Shown in pieces: positions 7,407 to 16,135 of a stretch of DNA of 47,377 nucleotides. A model generated the notes under the pieces. That model had not been told where the DNA came from and searched no databases. It saw only the letters and a program-made list of their open reading frames with translations. The DNA is from Secundilactobacillus malefermentans DSM 5705 = KCTC 3548. GTDB lineage: Bacteria; Bacillota; Bacilli; Lactobacillales; Lactobacillaceae. Location of the stretch: positions 1 through 47,377 of the forward strand of contig NZ_AZGJ01000013.1 of the NCBI RefSeq assembly GCF_001436395.1, read 5' to 3'. The stretch's first letter is position 1; every line of letters starts with the position of its first letter. The position numbers and the translations under genes are program-made.

Positions 7407-10022
7407 ATGCTAAAAGAGATTAAGAAGACCACAATTAAAATAGATAAAAATGAATCAGTTGACCAAATGATTGACCGTTTAACAAAGAAAGCCCATGAAG
7501 CCCTTTGTGCCATGGATGATTTTACCCAAGAACAAGTTGACCACATCGTTCACCAGATGGCGATGGCCGGACTTGATAACCATATGAAGCTTGCTAAACT
7601 CGCATACGCTGAAACTGGCCGTGGTGTTGTTGAAGACAAAGCAATCAAGAACATTTTTGCAACAGAAGAAATTTGGAACAGTATTAAAAATGACAGAACC
7701 GTTGGGATCATTAATGATGATCGTGAACGTGAATTAATCACAGTTGCAGAACCACTCGGTATTTTAGCCGGTGTGACACCAGTTACCAACCCAACTTCAA
7801 CTACTTTATTTAAGGCATTAATTGCTGTTAAGACGCGTAACCCAATTATTTTCGCCTTTCACCCACAAGCTCAAAAATCTTCCGTTGAAGCTGCCCGAAT
7901 CGTTGCCGAAGCTGCTGTAAATGCTGGAGCACCTGAAGGCGTTGTTCAATGGATTGATAAGCCAAGTATTGAAGCAACTTCAGCTTTGATGAACCACCCA
8001 ATGGTTGCGTCAGTTCTTGCAACTGGTGGTCCTGGTATGGTTAAAGCAGCTTACTCAACTGGCAAGCCTGCTTTAGGGGTTGGTCCTGGTAATGGCCCAG
8101 CTTACATTGAAAAAACAGCCAAAATCAAGCGTGCTGTAAATGATATTGTACTTTCAAAAACGTTTGATAACGGAATGGTTTGTGCTTCTGAAAACAGTGC
8201 CATCATTGACGCGGACATCTACAAAGACGTTAAGGATGAAATGGAGAAACGGAAGGTTTACTTCATTAAAAAGGCAGACCACAAGAAATTAGCCGATGCA
8301 ATGTTTGATACAAAGCGCGGCGGTGTAAAGGGTCCAATCGCTGGTATGTCAGCTGTTAAGATTGCTGAACTTGCTGGAATTGATGTTCCAGAAGATACAA
8401 AGGTCTTGGCTGCAGAAATTACCAAAGTTGGTCCAGAAGACTGGTTATCAGCTGAAAAGCTTTCACCAGTGCTATCAATTTACAAATCAAAGGATCACAA
8501 AGATGCCTTTAGATTAGCTAACGACTTACTTCACTTTGGTGGACTCGGTCATACGGCAGCCATTCATACGGAAGATGACGATTTAGCAACTGAATTTGGC
8601 ATCAAGATGAAGGCAAGTCGAGTTCTTGTTAACACACCATCAGCAATTGGTGGGATTGGGAACATTTATAACGAAATGATTCCTTCATTAACACTTGGAA
8701 CTGGTTCATGGGGTAAGAACTCCGTATCACATAACGTTTCCTCATTTGACCTGCTTAATATCAAAACGATCGCAAAGAGGCGGAATAACATGCAATGGGT
8801 TAAGTTACCACGAGTTTACTTCGAAAAGACGTCAGTTCGTTACCTTAACTCTATGCCAGGCATCAGCAAAGTATTCATCGTCGCTTCTCCTTCAATGATT
8901 GAACACGGGTACGTTGACAAAGTGTTAGGTGAGCTCAAACGCCGTCCTAATGAAATCGAATACTCACTCTTTGCCGTAACGGAATCAGATCCAACAACGG
9001 ATACAGTAAATAAGGGAACTGAACAGATGCGGACTTTCCAACCAGACACGATTATCGCACTTGGTGGTGGTTCTCCAATGGATGCTGCCAAAGGAATGTG
9101 GTTATTCTACGAGCATCCAGATGCAAGTTTCTTCGGCGCAAAGCAGAAGTTCTTGGACATCCGTAAGCGAACTTACCAACTTGAAAAGCCTAACAAGGCC
9201 CAATTCGTTGCAATTCCAACGACATCAGGTACTGGTTCAGAAGTAACGCCATTTGCCGTCATTACTGACGCTAAGACCCACGTTAAGTACCCACTTGCTG
9301 ATTATGCATTAACACCAGATGTTGCCATCGTGGACTCTCAATTTGTTCAAACGGTGCCAAAGCGTACGGTTGCGTACTCAGGTTTAGATACTTTAACTCA
9401 TGCGATTGAATCATTTGTTGCCAACATGGCTTCAGATTACACGAGACCATTGTCACTACAAGCAATCAAATTAGTGATGGAAAACCTCACAGATTCATAC
9501 AATGGTGATGCCCAAGCTAGAGAAAAGATGCATAATGCGGCTACTTTAGCCGGAATGGCATTTGCCAACGCCTTCTTGGGAGTTGACCACTCAATCGCCC
9601 ACAAACTTGGTGGCGAGTTTGGCCTACCTCATGGTTTGGCAATCATCATCACCTTGCCACACGTTATTCGTTACAACTTCAAGGAACCTAAGAAGTTGAC
9701 GATGTGGCCTAAGTACGAGTACTTCCGTGCCGACGAAGACTACGCAGAAATTGCGCGTTACCTCGGCTTGAAGGGCAATACGAAGGAAGAACTCAAAGAA
9801 GCCTTAGTTAAAAAAGTTATCGATTTAGCACACTCAGTCGGCGTCACCCTTAGCTTAAAGGCTAACGGCGTTGACAAAGCCCACTTCGATGCAGAAGTTG
9901 ATCGTTTAGCTGAATTAGCTTACGAAGACCAATGCACGACTGCTAACCCTAAGGAGCCACTCATTTCAGAATTGAAACAAATTATGATTGATGAGTATGA
10001 CGGTAAGGGTGTCGAAAAGTAA
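7407..10022 (+). CDS. adhE: Bifunctional acetaldehyde-CoA/alcohol dehydrogenase
   Basis: 871 residues from the ATG at 7407, chosen because GGAGG lies 9 nt upstream; an in-frame extension to 7320 has no such site. The N-terminal half (about 1-430) is a CoA-acylating aldehyde dehydrogenase with catalytic C259 in DNGMVCASE and the GPGNGPAYIE loop. The C-terminal half (about 450-871) is an iron-dependent alcohol dehydrogenase with GGGSPMDAAKGMW and metal-binding histidines in HAIESF, DHSIAHKLGG and PHGLA. It reduces acetyl-CoA to ethanol with NADH, regenerating NAD+ in heterolactic fermentation downstream of phosphoketolase. It is monocistronic, with cre upstream and a terminator downstream. Confidence 0.97.
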   Translation: MLKEIKKTTIKIDKNESVDQMIDRLTKKAHEALCAMDDFTQEQVDHIVHQMAMAGLDNHMKLAKLAYAETGRGVVEDKAIKNIFATEEIWNSIKNDRTVGIINDDRERELITVAEPLGILAGVTPVTNPTSTTLFKALIAVKTRNPIIFAFHPQAQKSSVEAARIVAEAAVNAGAPEGVVQWIDKPSIEATSALMNHPMVASVLATGGPGMVKAAYSTGKPALGVGPGNGPAYIEKTAKIKRAVNDIVLSKTFDNGMVCASENSAIIDADIYKDVKDEMEKRKVYFIKKADHKKLADAMFDTKRGGVKGPIAGMSAVKIAELAGIDVPEDTKVLAAEITKVGPEDWLSAEKLSPVLSIYKSKDHKDAFRLANDLLHFGGLGHTAAIHTEDDDLATEFGIKMKASRVLVNTPSAIGGIGNIYNEMIPSLTLGTGSWGKNSVSHNVSSFDLLNIKTIAKRRNNMQWVKLPRVYFEKTSVRYLNSMPGISKVFIVASPSMIEHGYVDKVLGELKRRPNEIEYSLFAVTESDPTTDTVNKGTEQMRTFQPDTIIALGGGSPMDAAKGMWLFYEHPDASFFGAKQKFLDIRKRTYQLEKPNKAQFVAIPTTSGTGSEVTPFAVITDAKTHVKYPLADYALTPDVAIVDSQFVQTVPKRTVAYSGLDTLTHAIESFVANMASDYTRPLSLQAIKLVMENLTDSYNGDAQAREKMHNAATLAGMAFANAFLGVDHSIAHKLGGEFGLPHGLAIIITLPHVIRYNFKEPKKLTMWPKYEYFRADEDYAEIARYLGLKGNTKEELKEALVKKVIDLAHSVGVTLSLKANGVDKAHFDAEVDRLAELAYEDQCTTANPKEPLISELKQIMIDEYDGKGVEK

Positions 10023-10033
10023 ATTTTAAACAG

Positions 10034-10078
10034 AAAAAGCGTGCCATACTAGACGGGATCTAGTGTGGGACGCTTTTT
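10034..10078 (+). terminator. Intrinsic terminator of adhE
   Basis: AAAAAGCGT, CCA and ACTAGA pair with CTAGT, TGG and ACGCTTTTT. The A and T runs allow use from both strands against the convergent amidohydrolase gene. Confidence 0.85.
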
Positions 10079-10116
10079 GCGTACAATTTAAATTACGTTT
10101 GTGGGGTTGGTCTCTT

Positions 10117-11127
10117 TTATGATAATTTCAGTAATTTTTCTGCCGTTCCGTGAGCAATCTTTTCCCGGTCAGTTTCGCTGATTTTTGCGTTCATGATAAA
10201 CGGTTCAATTTGATCAGTTGGTTCAAACGGATAATCCGTTGAATACATGATGTGATCAGCGCCCATTTGTTCAATGGCCCAGTTCATCATGGATTCAGTG
10301 AATAACCCACTTGGTGTCACGTAGACATTGTCCTGAAAGTATTCGGAAATTTTCCGATCTAGATTTTTAGCAACCGGTAAGATAGTTTCATCTAATCGTT
10401 CTTGGTAAAAGGCAGTTAACTCGCCCCAGTGGCCCATAATGATTTTTAAATTTGGATGACGGTCAAAAACACCTGCCAACATCATACGAACCACTTGAAT
10501 GCCAGTTTCTGCATGCCAACCAAACCCTGGTGTGGCGAAGGCACCACCAGCTGCAAGGCTATACTGGTCGCTCAAGTATAGTGATTTGATAACGTCCGGT
10601 TTAGTAATTCCTGGATGAATATAAATTGGGACGTCTAACTTTTCTGCTGCTGCAAAAATTGGTTCAAAGAAAGGGTCATCTAGAAACTTGTTGAGTGTAC
10701 GACCGTGAATCATAGTGCCCTTCAAGCCCAATTCATTAACAGCACGCGTCAACTCTTCAGCCGAACCCTCGGGATCCTGAGTTGCAATAGACGCAAAAGC
10801 AGAATAACGATCAGGATGTTGTGCAATAAGTTTTGCAGTTTCATCATTAGCTTGTTTGGCTAATGGTAACGCAACTTCAGGCGTCATACCCTCAAATCCC
10901 TCGGCAGATAGAACTTGCATAGTAATCCCATGAGCATCCATAAATTTTAACCGTGCATCCATGTCTTCGAACTGCTCGTCGGTGGCATTGTATTGAGCGA
11001 GACCGCCACCAAGTGCTTTGCCAATTTCAGGGTCGCCACCTTGGTGAGGATGAGTTGCGTTATAAGCTGCTAATTCTTTTTCAACACTGGGAATGTTGAA
11101 GTGTTCTTCAGTTGTAATGATTTTCAA
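10117..11127 (-). CDS. Amidohydrolase_2 family protein, benzoate-decarboxylase-like (ExH type)
   Basis: 336-residue TIM-barrel metal enzyme of PF04909. The N-terminal EEH (E7, H9) replaces the HxH of other members. With H171 (IYIHPG), H233 (MGHWGE) and D298 (YSTDYPFE) this matches the metal ligands of gamma-resorcylate and 2,3-dihydroxybenzoate decarboxylases, which remove CO2 non-oxidatively from hydroxybenzoic acids. Length is typical. That the substrate is an aromatic acid is inference from the ligand pattern. It is the last gene of a three-gene minus-strand unit (TetR, MDR oxidoreductase, this gene) with an 18-nt gap to its neighbour. A related HxH enzyme lies in the opposite arm of the divergent cluster. 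Confidence 0.85.
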   Translation of the reverse strand: MKIITTEEHFNIPSVEKELAAYNATHPHQGGDPEIGKALGGGLAQYNATDEQFEDMDARLKFMDAHGITMQVLSAEGFEGMTPEVALPLAKQANDETAKLIAQHPDRYSAFASIATQDPEGSAEELTRAVNELGLKGTMIHGRTLNKFLDDPFFEPIFAAAEKLDVPIYIHPGITKPDVIKSLYLSDQYSLAAGGAFATPGFGWHAETGIQVVRMMLAGVFDRHPNLKIIMGHWGELTAFYQERLDETILPVAKNLDRKISEYFQDNVYVTPSGLFTESMMNWAIEQMGADHIMYSTDYPFEPTDQIEPFIMNAKISETDREKIAHGTAEKLLKLS

Positions 11128-11145
11128 AATTGTAAGCCTCCATTT

Positions 11146-12102
11146 TTACAGTAAAACGACCACTTTACCGAAACTGTCATGGCTATCCATAAATGCTTGG
11201 GCGTCACCGGTGTGTTCAAGATTGAACGTCTTAGTAGGTGTGACATCAATGTGATTATTTTCAATCAAGGCCAGTAAATCGTTAAATTTAGTTTCCGTTA
11301 TAGAATCGGAACTAAAAGCGGTCATATAGGCGCCAGAAGGGATGCTGCCAATTGGCGAGAAGTCTTTTACGTCCCATTGACCACCAAGCTGTCCGGTAGA
11401 ACACAGGATGCCATCCTCGTTGACCATGCGCATGGAATTTACGATGGTGAGGGCACCCACTAATTCCAGAATCTTATCGAAATGTTTATTGTCAGTTCGA
11501 AGCTCGTTGTCTCGATCCTCGATGACGTCATCAAAACCAACTGATTTTAGTTTGTCAGTTTTGGAAAGGTTACGGGTGGTTCCGATAATTTTAAGCGTGG
11601 GTTCCATTGCTTTAGCCAATTTAACGGCGGCAACACCAACACCGCTGGTTGCGCCACGGACCAACAAAGTTTCGTTCTTTTGTAGTTTTAGATTTAATAG
11701 AGAACCGTAAGCTGTGAAATAGGTTTCTGGCACTGCGGCGAAATCGGTCCAACTCAAATTAGTGGTCACTGGGTAAATATGGTCATTTGGTAGTAGGGCG
11801 TATTCTGCATAACTACCATCAAATGCACGGCCCATGCCACCCATGATTGAGGCAACTTTTTGCCCCTTAGGTAATCGATCGGGATCAGTTGTTTCAGCAA
11901 TTTCACCAACACCTTCAATCCCTAAAATGCGGGGTAATTTAACACTGGGTGACCAACCATTACGGGTGAAGATTTCTGAGCGGTTTAGGCCAAAGCCCTT
12001 AATCTTAACCAATGACCAACCAGGTTTAACTTCTGGTGTGTCGACCTCTTGATACTTTAAAACACTAGCATCTCCTGGGGTACTTAATACGATTGCTTTC
12101 AT
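11146..12102 (-). CDS. MDR-family zinc-independent oxidoreductase (quinone oxidoreductase-like)
   Basis: 318-residue medium-chain dehydrogenase/reductase of the zeta-crystallin/Qor type. The N-terminal GroES-like domain spans about 1-120 and the Rossmann domain about 125-260, with its cofactor-binding stretch at RGATSGVGVAAVKLA. Structural and catalytic zinc cysteines are lacking, so it should be an NADPH-dependent reductase of quinones or activated double bonds rather than a zinc alcohol dehydrogenase. It sits 24 nt after the TetR gene and 18 nt before the amidohydrolase on the minus strand and is clearly cotranscribed. Within the cluster it may reduce an enone or quinone intermediate, but the substrate is unknown. 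Confidence 0.9.
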   Translation of the reverse strand: MKAIVLSTPGDASVLKYQEVDTPEVKPGWSLVKIKGFGLNRSEIFTRNGWSPSVKLPRILGIEGVGEIAETTDPDRLPKGQKVASIMGGMGRAFDGSYAEYALLPNDHIYPVTTNLSWTDFAAVPETYFTAYGSLLNLKLQKNETLLVRGATSGVGVAAVKLAKAMEPTLKIIGTTRNLSKTDKLKSVGFDDVIEDRDNELRTDNKHFDKILELVGALTIVNSMRMVNEDGILCSTGQLGGQWDVKDFSPIGSIPSGAYMTAFSSDSITETKFNDLLALIENNHIDVTPTKTFNLEHTGDAQAFMDSHDSFGKVVVLL

Positions 12103-12125
12103 AACTAAAAACTTCCTATATTAAA

Positions 12126-12680
12126 TTAATTGATTAATGATAAAACCCGATCAATGTTCTGTTCAAAGACATCCTTGTCTCGAACGGCATTGGGTGCTCC
12201 CACGGTTACTAATGCTAAATTACCAATAATGAAGTTCAAAAAGAGTTGTTCATTTGCTTTAATCTGCGATTCATCAGTGGTGATGCTGCGAATGATGGTC
12301 GTCGATAGTTCTCGTAATTTGGTAATTTCAGCGACTAATTGAGGGGTGTGACCATAGGTGGTAAGACCGCTAATCATATCGGCAAATGGCATACTATTTT
12401 GCGTTGATGAAACAAAGTAAATCGCAAAACGCCGTAATGCATCTTTACCGGAATAGGGCACTAGTTCCTTGTACAACGATGTGGTGAGGCGTTGGACATA
12501 CTCAGCAACGACGCCACTTTTGACATCTGCAATATTTTCAACGTAACGATAGAGGGATTGTGGTTGCACGCTTAGTGAACGGGCCAATCCGTTGTAGGTT
12601 AATTTTTCTAAGCCTTTTTCGCTAGCCAGCGAAAGGGCCTGATTCAGTACAATCTCGCGGCTAAGGTTTCCTCGTTTCAA
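12126..12680 (-). CDS. TetR/AcrR family transcriptional regulator
   Basis: About 184 residues. The helix-turn-helix lies at about residues 25-45 (LTYNGLARSLSVQPQSLYRYV), followed by a helical TetR-type ligand domain. Start choice is uncertain. The TTG at 12680 has GGAG at 9-nt spacing and gives MKRGNLSREI. An ATG at 12689 has GGAG touching it, and a TTG at 12701 has no visible site. It is the first gene of the minus-strand arm of the 10-14.6 kb cluster. The palindrome 12716-12734 and its outlying half-site at 12747 in the shared promoter region are its likely operators, so it should control both arms and itself. Confidence 0.9.
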   Translation of the reverse strand: MKRGNLSREIVLNQALSLASEKGLEKLTYNGLARSLSVQPQSLYRYVENIADVKSGVVAEYVQRLTTSLYKELVPYSGKDALRRFAIYFVSSTQNSMPFADMISGLTTYGHTPQLVAEITKLRELSTTIIRSITTDESQIKANEQLFLNFIIGNLALVTVGAPNAVRDKDVFEQNIDRVLSLIN

Positions 12681-12708
12681 AAAAATCATCTCCAAAATCA
12701 AAGGTTAT

Positions 12709-12760
12709 TCTTGCTAAACTCATATCATGAGTTTATACTACATTTCATGAGTTAGCAAGA
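12709..12760. promoter_or_regulatory. Divergent promoters with TetR-type operator
   Basis: Plus promoter: TTGCTA (12711-12716), 17 bp, TATACT (12734-12739). Minus promoter: TTGCTA (12758-12753), 17 bp, TAAACT (12735-12730). A perfect 8-3-8 palindrome, AAACTCAT-ATC-ATGAGTTT (12716-12734), almost exactly fills the plus spacer. A further ATGAGTTAGCAAGA (12747-12760) is the inverse of TCTTGCTAAACTCAT (12709-12723) apart from one base, placing a half-site in the minus spacer too. A repressor bound here would block both promoters. Confidence 0.85.
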
Positions 12761-12798
12761 TTCATTTATTTAAATACAAACAGAAAGAAGTCATTTAT

Positions 12799-13644
12799 AT
12801 GAGTTATTTAAATCGTGATGGTGCCAAGTTATACTATGAAACGGTTGGAGAAGGTCCCGTGTTTATCTTTATTCCGGGCGCAAATGGAACAGGAAATATT
12901 TTTGCAGGTGCAGCTAAACTAATGCAGGAACACTTCAAAGTGGTCATGTTTGATCGCCGTGGATACGGTAAGAGTGAATTAACGAAGCCACTTCCTGACG
13001 AAGCCAGCGAAATCGATAGTACTTACCGGTTAAAAACGGATGCTTCTGACGTTGCTGCGCTCGCTAAGGAATTGAGTCCAGACGAACCAGTTTACATTAC
13101 CGGATCAAGTTCTGGTTCAATCGTTGCGATGGAGACGCTTCAAGATTATCCTGAAGTCGTTAAACAAATTGCTTTCCATGAGCCACCAATCAACAGTTTC
13201 TTACCTAACGCAAAGGAAGACCAAGCATCGAACAACGCAATCGTTAAGGCCGCTTTTGAACAAGACATGGGTGTTGCGATGAAGGAATTTGGGAAATTTA
13301 TGCGAATTTCACCAATTGATGCCAAAATGATGTCGAAGCCAGCTGCAAAACTTGAAGGAAATGACGACCCAGCCGTCAAAGGGATGAAATACTGGTTCCA
13401 ATACGAAATTCGTCAATACACCAGCCGCAAAATGGATATCGACAAATTAAAGCAGTATCGCGACCGCATTAGTTTGCTAAATGGAACGGATTCACGTGGC
13501 TCATACCCACAAGATGTTAATCAATTCCTAGCAAAGTACTGGGACGTGACAATTTATGATATTCCTGGTGCCCACCTTGGATACGCTCAGAAACCAGAAG
13601 GATTTGCGACAACCTTGGAAGCTATTTTCCGTTCAAAGAATTAG
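12799..13644 (+). CDS. Alpha/beta hydrolase
   Basis: 281-residue soluble alpha/beta-hydrolase fold protein. The nucleophile elbow GSSSG (S104) is clear, the oxyanion-hole region IPGANG lies near 25-30, and the likely catalytic His is in GAHLGY near residue 260. The acid is probably the Asp of NGTDSRG near 230. It fits carboxylesterases, enol-lactonases and related enzymes; the substrate is not predictable. It is the first gene of the plus-strand arm of the divergent cluster, 12 nt before the HxH amidohydrolase, with its promoter overlapped by the TetR palindrome. Ester or lactone opening followed by decarboxylation by the neighbours is a plausible order of events. Confidence 0.88.
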   Translation: MSYLNRDGAKLYYETVGEGPVFIFIPGANGTGNIFAGAAKLMQEHFKVVMFDRRGYGKSELTKPLPDEASEIDSTYRLKTDASDVAALAKELSPDEPVYITGSSSGSIVAMETLQDYPEVVKQIAFHEPPINSFLPNAKEDQASNNAIVKAAFEQDMGVAMKEFGKFMRISPIDAKMMSKPAAKLEGNDDPAVKGMKYWFQYEIRQYTSRKMDIDKLKQYRDRISLLNGTDSRGSYPQDVNQFLAKYWDVTIYDIPGAHLGYAQKPEGFATTLEAIFRSKN

Positions 13645-13656
13645 GAGGACAATTAT

Positions 13657-14604
13657 ATGACACATTCAAAAATCGATTTACACGCGCATTATCTATCCCC
13701 TGGATACAAAAAGTTTTTAAAAGAACAATTTAATGATATGGGGGATGGCGTCAAAACGCCAGACTATAGTATTGATACGACGCTAGAAATTATGGCGCAA
13801 ACCAATATTGACTATTCGGTCATTTCAATCTCATCACCTCACATCAATACTGGTGAAAAGGGCAGCACGATTGAATTAGCCGAAGAGGTTAACGAATACG
13901 CCGCAACGCAACATCAAAATTATGCCGATAAGATTGGGTTCTTTGCCTCATTGCCACTGCCATACGTGGATGAGAGTCTTAAGGCAATCGACAAGGCGTT
14001 GGACCAACAGGATGCCGCTGGATTTACATTACCAACAAATAGTCGCGGCACTTACCTGGGTGATCCTAAACTTGATCCCATCATGCAAAAATTGAACGAG
14101 CGTCACGCACTAGTGGCTTTGCACCCAAATGCACCAGGGACAATCGATCAAACGGTAACGTCACAGATACCCGCACCAATTATGGAATTCTTCTTTGATA
14201 CCACGCGGACTGTGTTGAACATGTTGCAAAATGGCATTTTCAAGCGTTATCCCAATATCAAATTCATCATTCCTCATGCCGGGGCCGTCCTACCCATTAT
14301 TGCAGGTCGGGTCAAACTGGCGCAATCGTTGAATCCCAATTTGACGGATGACCAGGTAGACATCAACTCCGTGCTCAGTCAGCAATACTTTGATGTTGCT
14401 GGTGCCGTATTACCCCAACAATTACCAGCCCTATTGGAATTAATTGATCCGGACAGATTGGTTTACGCGTCCGATACGCCTTATACACCAACTCCAGCAG
14501 TCAAGATTTTATCAAATCAGCTGGAGGAAACTGGCTTATTGTCAGATGCTATGAAGGACAAGATATTTAAGACAAATGCCCAAAAGCTACTAAATTTAAA
14601 ATAA
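13657..14604 (+). CDS. Amidohydrolase_2 family protein, ACMSD-like (HxH type)
   Basis: 315-residue TIM-barrel metal enzyme of PF04909, distinct from its ExH relative across the divergent promoter. HxH (H9, H11) in IDLHAHYLSP, a histidine in ALHPNAPG, one in IPHAGAVLP and the Asp of ASDTPYTP are the expected metal and catalytic ligands of the 2-amino-3-carboxymuconate semialdehyde decarboxylase family. Family members decarboxylate or hydrolyse aromatic ring-cleavage products and related acids. AGGAGG precedes the ATG. It follows the alpha/beta hydrolase by 12 nt in the same transcript and ends in a perfect 14-bp terminator, marking the cluster's right edge. Confidence 0.87.
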   Translation: MTHSKIDLHAHYLSPGYKKFLKEQFNDMGDGVKTPDYSIDTTLEIMAQTNIDYSVISISSPHINTGEKGSTIELAEEVNEYAATQHQNYADKIGFFASLPLPYVDESLKAIDKALDQQDAAGFTLPTNSRGTYLGDPKLDPIMQKLNERHALVALHPNAPGTIDQTVTSQIPAPIMEFFFDTTRTVLNMLQNGIFKRYPNIKFIIPHAGAVLPIIAGRVKLAQSLNPNLTDDQVDINSVLSQQYFDVAGAVLPQQLPALLELIDPDRLVYASDTPYTPTPAVKILSNQLEETGLLSDAMKDKIFKTNAQKLLNLK

Positions 14605-14609
14605 ATCTG

Positions 14610-14641
14610 AAAAGGACCTGACAGCGATGTCAGGTCCTTTT
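14610..14641. terminator. Perfect 14-bp intrinsic terminator
   Basis: AAAAGGACCTGACA (14610-14623), loop GCGA, TGTCAGGTCCTTTT (14628-14641). Symmetric A and T ends serve both the amidohydrolase and the convergent MATE gene. Confidence 0.9.
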
Positions 14642-14651
14642 GCATGTAATA

Positions 14652-15992
14652 CTACCAATTTCGAAACGCCTTTCCATTTCGACCAAAATCTTTGCGATAG
14701 AGGACAAAGCCAATTGCAGCAGTAATCACATCGGCAATGGGTTGGGCAACAATCACGCCCTGATAACCCATAATTGTGGCGACAATGAAGATGACGCTGA
14801 CAAACACAATTCCTTGGCGCGATATTGACATGATGAACGCATCAAGTGGCTGATTAACTGACTGGAACATGGTGGTGAACACGAGTGAAATTCCGATAAA
14901 AGGGGTTGTAATCAGGAACCAACGCAGCATATAACTGGCGGCGTGAACAACTTCCTGATCATTCATAAATAAGCCGCACAGCATTGGAGCAATGGCAATC
15001 AGAATGAGGGCGATGACAAAGGCAAAGCCGGCATTCACTAAAATATCAAATTGAATAATTTTATTGAGGCGTTCTTTATTTTTGGCGCCATAATTATACC
15101 CAATGAGTGCCTGAGAACCGAAACAAAATCCGACCAATACCATGGTCACAATTGTTTCGATTTTTGTGGTGATACCAAAACCAGCCACTTTGCTTGCTCC
15201 GTAAGCAATTAAGAAATTATTCATGATGGCCGTTCCGAGCATTGTCATGAAATTGGTGACGGATGCTGGAATGCCAATCATGAGGACGTCTTTAATTTCA
15301 ACAGATGGAATTCTCATTTTATGAATATTAATATGAATGTAGCGGGTTCGCCGGATGGTGTAGACAATTAAAATTGAATCGGTTACGAGATAGCCAACCA
15401 CTGTGGCAAGTGCTGCACCGGCGGCTCCTAGGTGAAAGGTAAAAATAAATAAGGGATCTAGGAATATTTTTAAAACGGTTCCCGAGGCAGTCCCAAGCAT
15501 GGATTCTTTGGCTAAGCCTTCCGTTCGCAGCGTATTGATTGGAACTAAGGAAATGATAATTAGGATTCCTGCTGCCGCCATGATTTCGTAGTAAATGGCC
15601 GCGTACTGATAGGTGGCTTGAGTGACACCTAACCAGCCTAAAACCTGCTGTTTAAAAATGAAGAGACAGATCGTCACAATGACGGCTAACACGGTAGCAC
15701 CATAGAAGCAGAAACTATTAACCTTACCCGCTAAATCATACTTTCGTTGGCCCAGTAGTCGCGAAATGGCCGAACTACCACCAAGACCAAACATGTCACC
15801 TAGCGCAATCATCATTGAAAATAGCGGCGTACAGAGTGTAATCCCGGCAACAAGGTTCGCATTTTGCGTTTGGGCAACGAAGAATGTATCGGTTAGGTTG
15901 TAAATCATCGAAACGACAGTTCCCAAAACAACTGGCAATGCCAATTTAAAGTAGGCCTTGGGGATGGGGGCCTTTTCAAATAATTCTAAAAT
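14652..15992 (-). CDS. MATE family multidrug/Na+ antiporter
   Basis: Twelve-helix MATE exporter, with typical features such as YNLTDTFFVA near the start, GLGGSSAISRLLGQ and a mid-protein ASVTNFMTMLG. It expels drugs or metabolites in exchange for Na+ or H+. The only standard start giving a long frame is TTG at 15944 (430 residues), but the frame stays open upstream and encodes LELFEKAPIPKAYFK, which resembles the normal MATE N-terminus. No ATG, GTG or TTG exists in that extension. An ATT at 15992, 8 nt after AGGTG, would give 446 residues. An ATG at 16000 is one frame off. The alternatives are therefore an ATT start, a one-base frameshift in the TTTT run near 15986-15989, or use of the truncated start. 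Confidence 0.85.
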   Translation of the reverse strand: MLELFEKAPIPKAYFKLALPVVLGTVVSMIYNLTDTFFVAQTQNANLVAGITLCTPLFSMMIALGDMFGLGGSSAISRLLGQRKYDLAGKVNSFCFYGATVLAVIVTICLFIFKQQVLGWLGVTQATYQYAAIYYEIMAAAGILIIISLVPINTLRTEGLAKESMLGTASGTVLKIFLDPLFIFTFHLGAAGAALATVVGYLVTDSILIVYTIRRTRYIHINIHKMRIPSVEIKDVLMIGIPASVTNFMTMLGTAIMNNFLIAYGASKVAGFGITTKIETIVTMVLVGFCFGSQALIGYNYGAKNKERLNKIIQFDILVNAGFAFVIALILIAIAPMLCGLFMNDQEVVHAASYMLRWFLITTPFIGISLVFTTMFQSVNQPLDAFIMSISRQGIVFVSVIFIVATIMGYQGVIVAQPIADVITAAIGFVLYRKDFGRNGKAFRNW

Positions 15993-16135
15993 GAGATCAT
16001 CACCTAACTTATTTCATAATAATTATTATCTTACCACTATTAGAAACGCTTGTTCAAAAGCGTTGGCGCCGTTTTTATTGGGTGATTATGCTATACTTTT
16101 CACCGATATAACTTGTACAGTCGGGGGACGTTATT

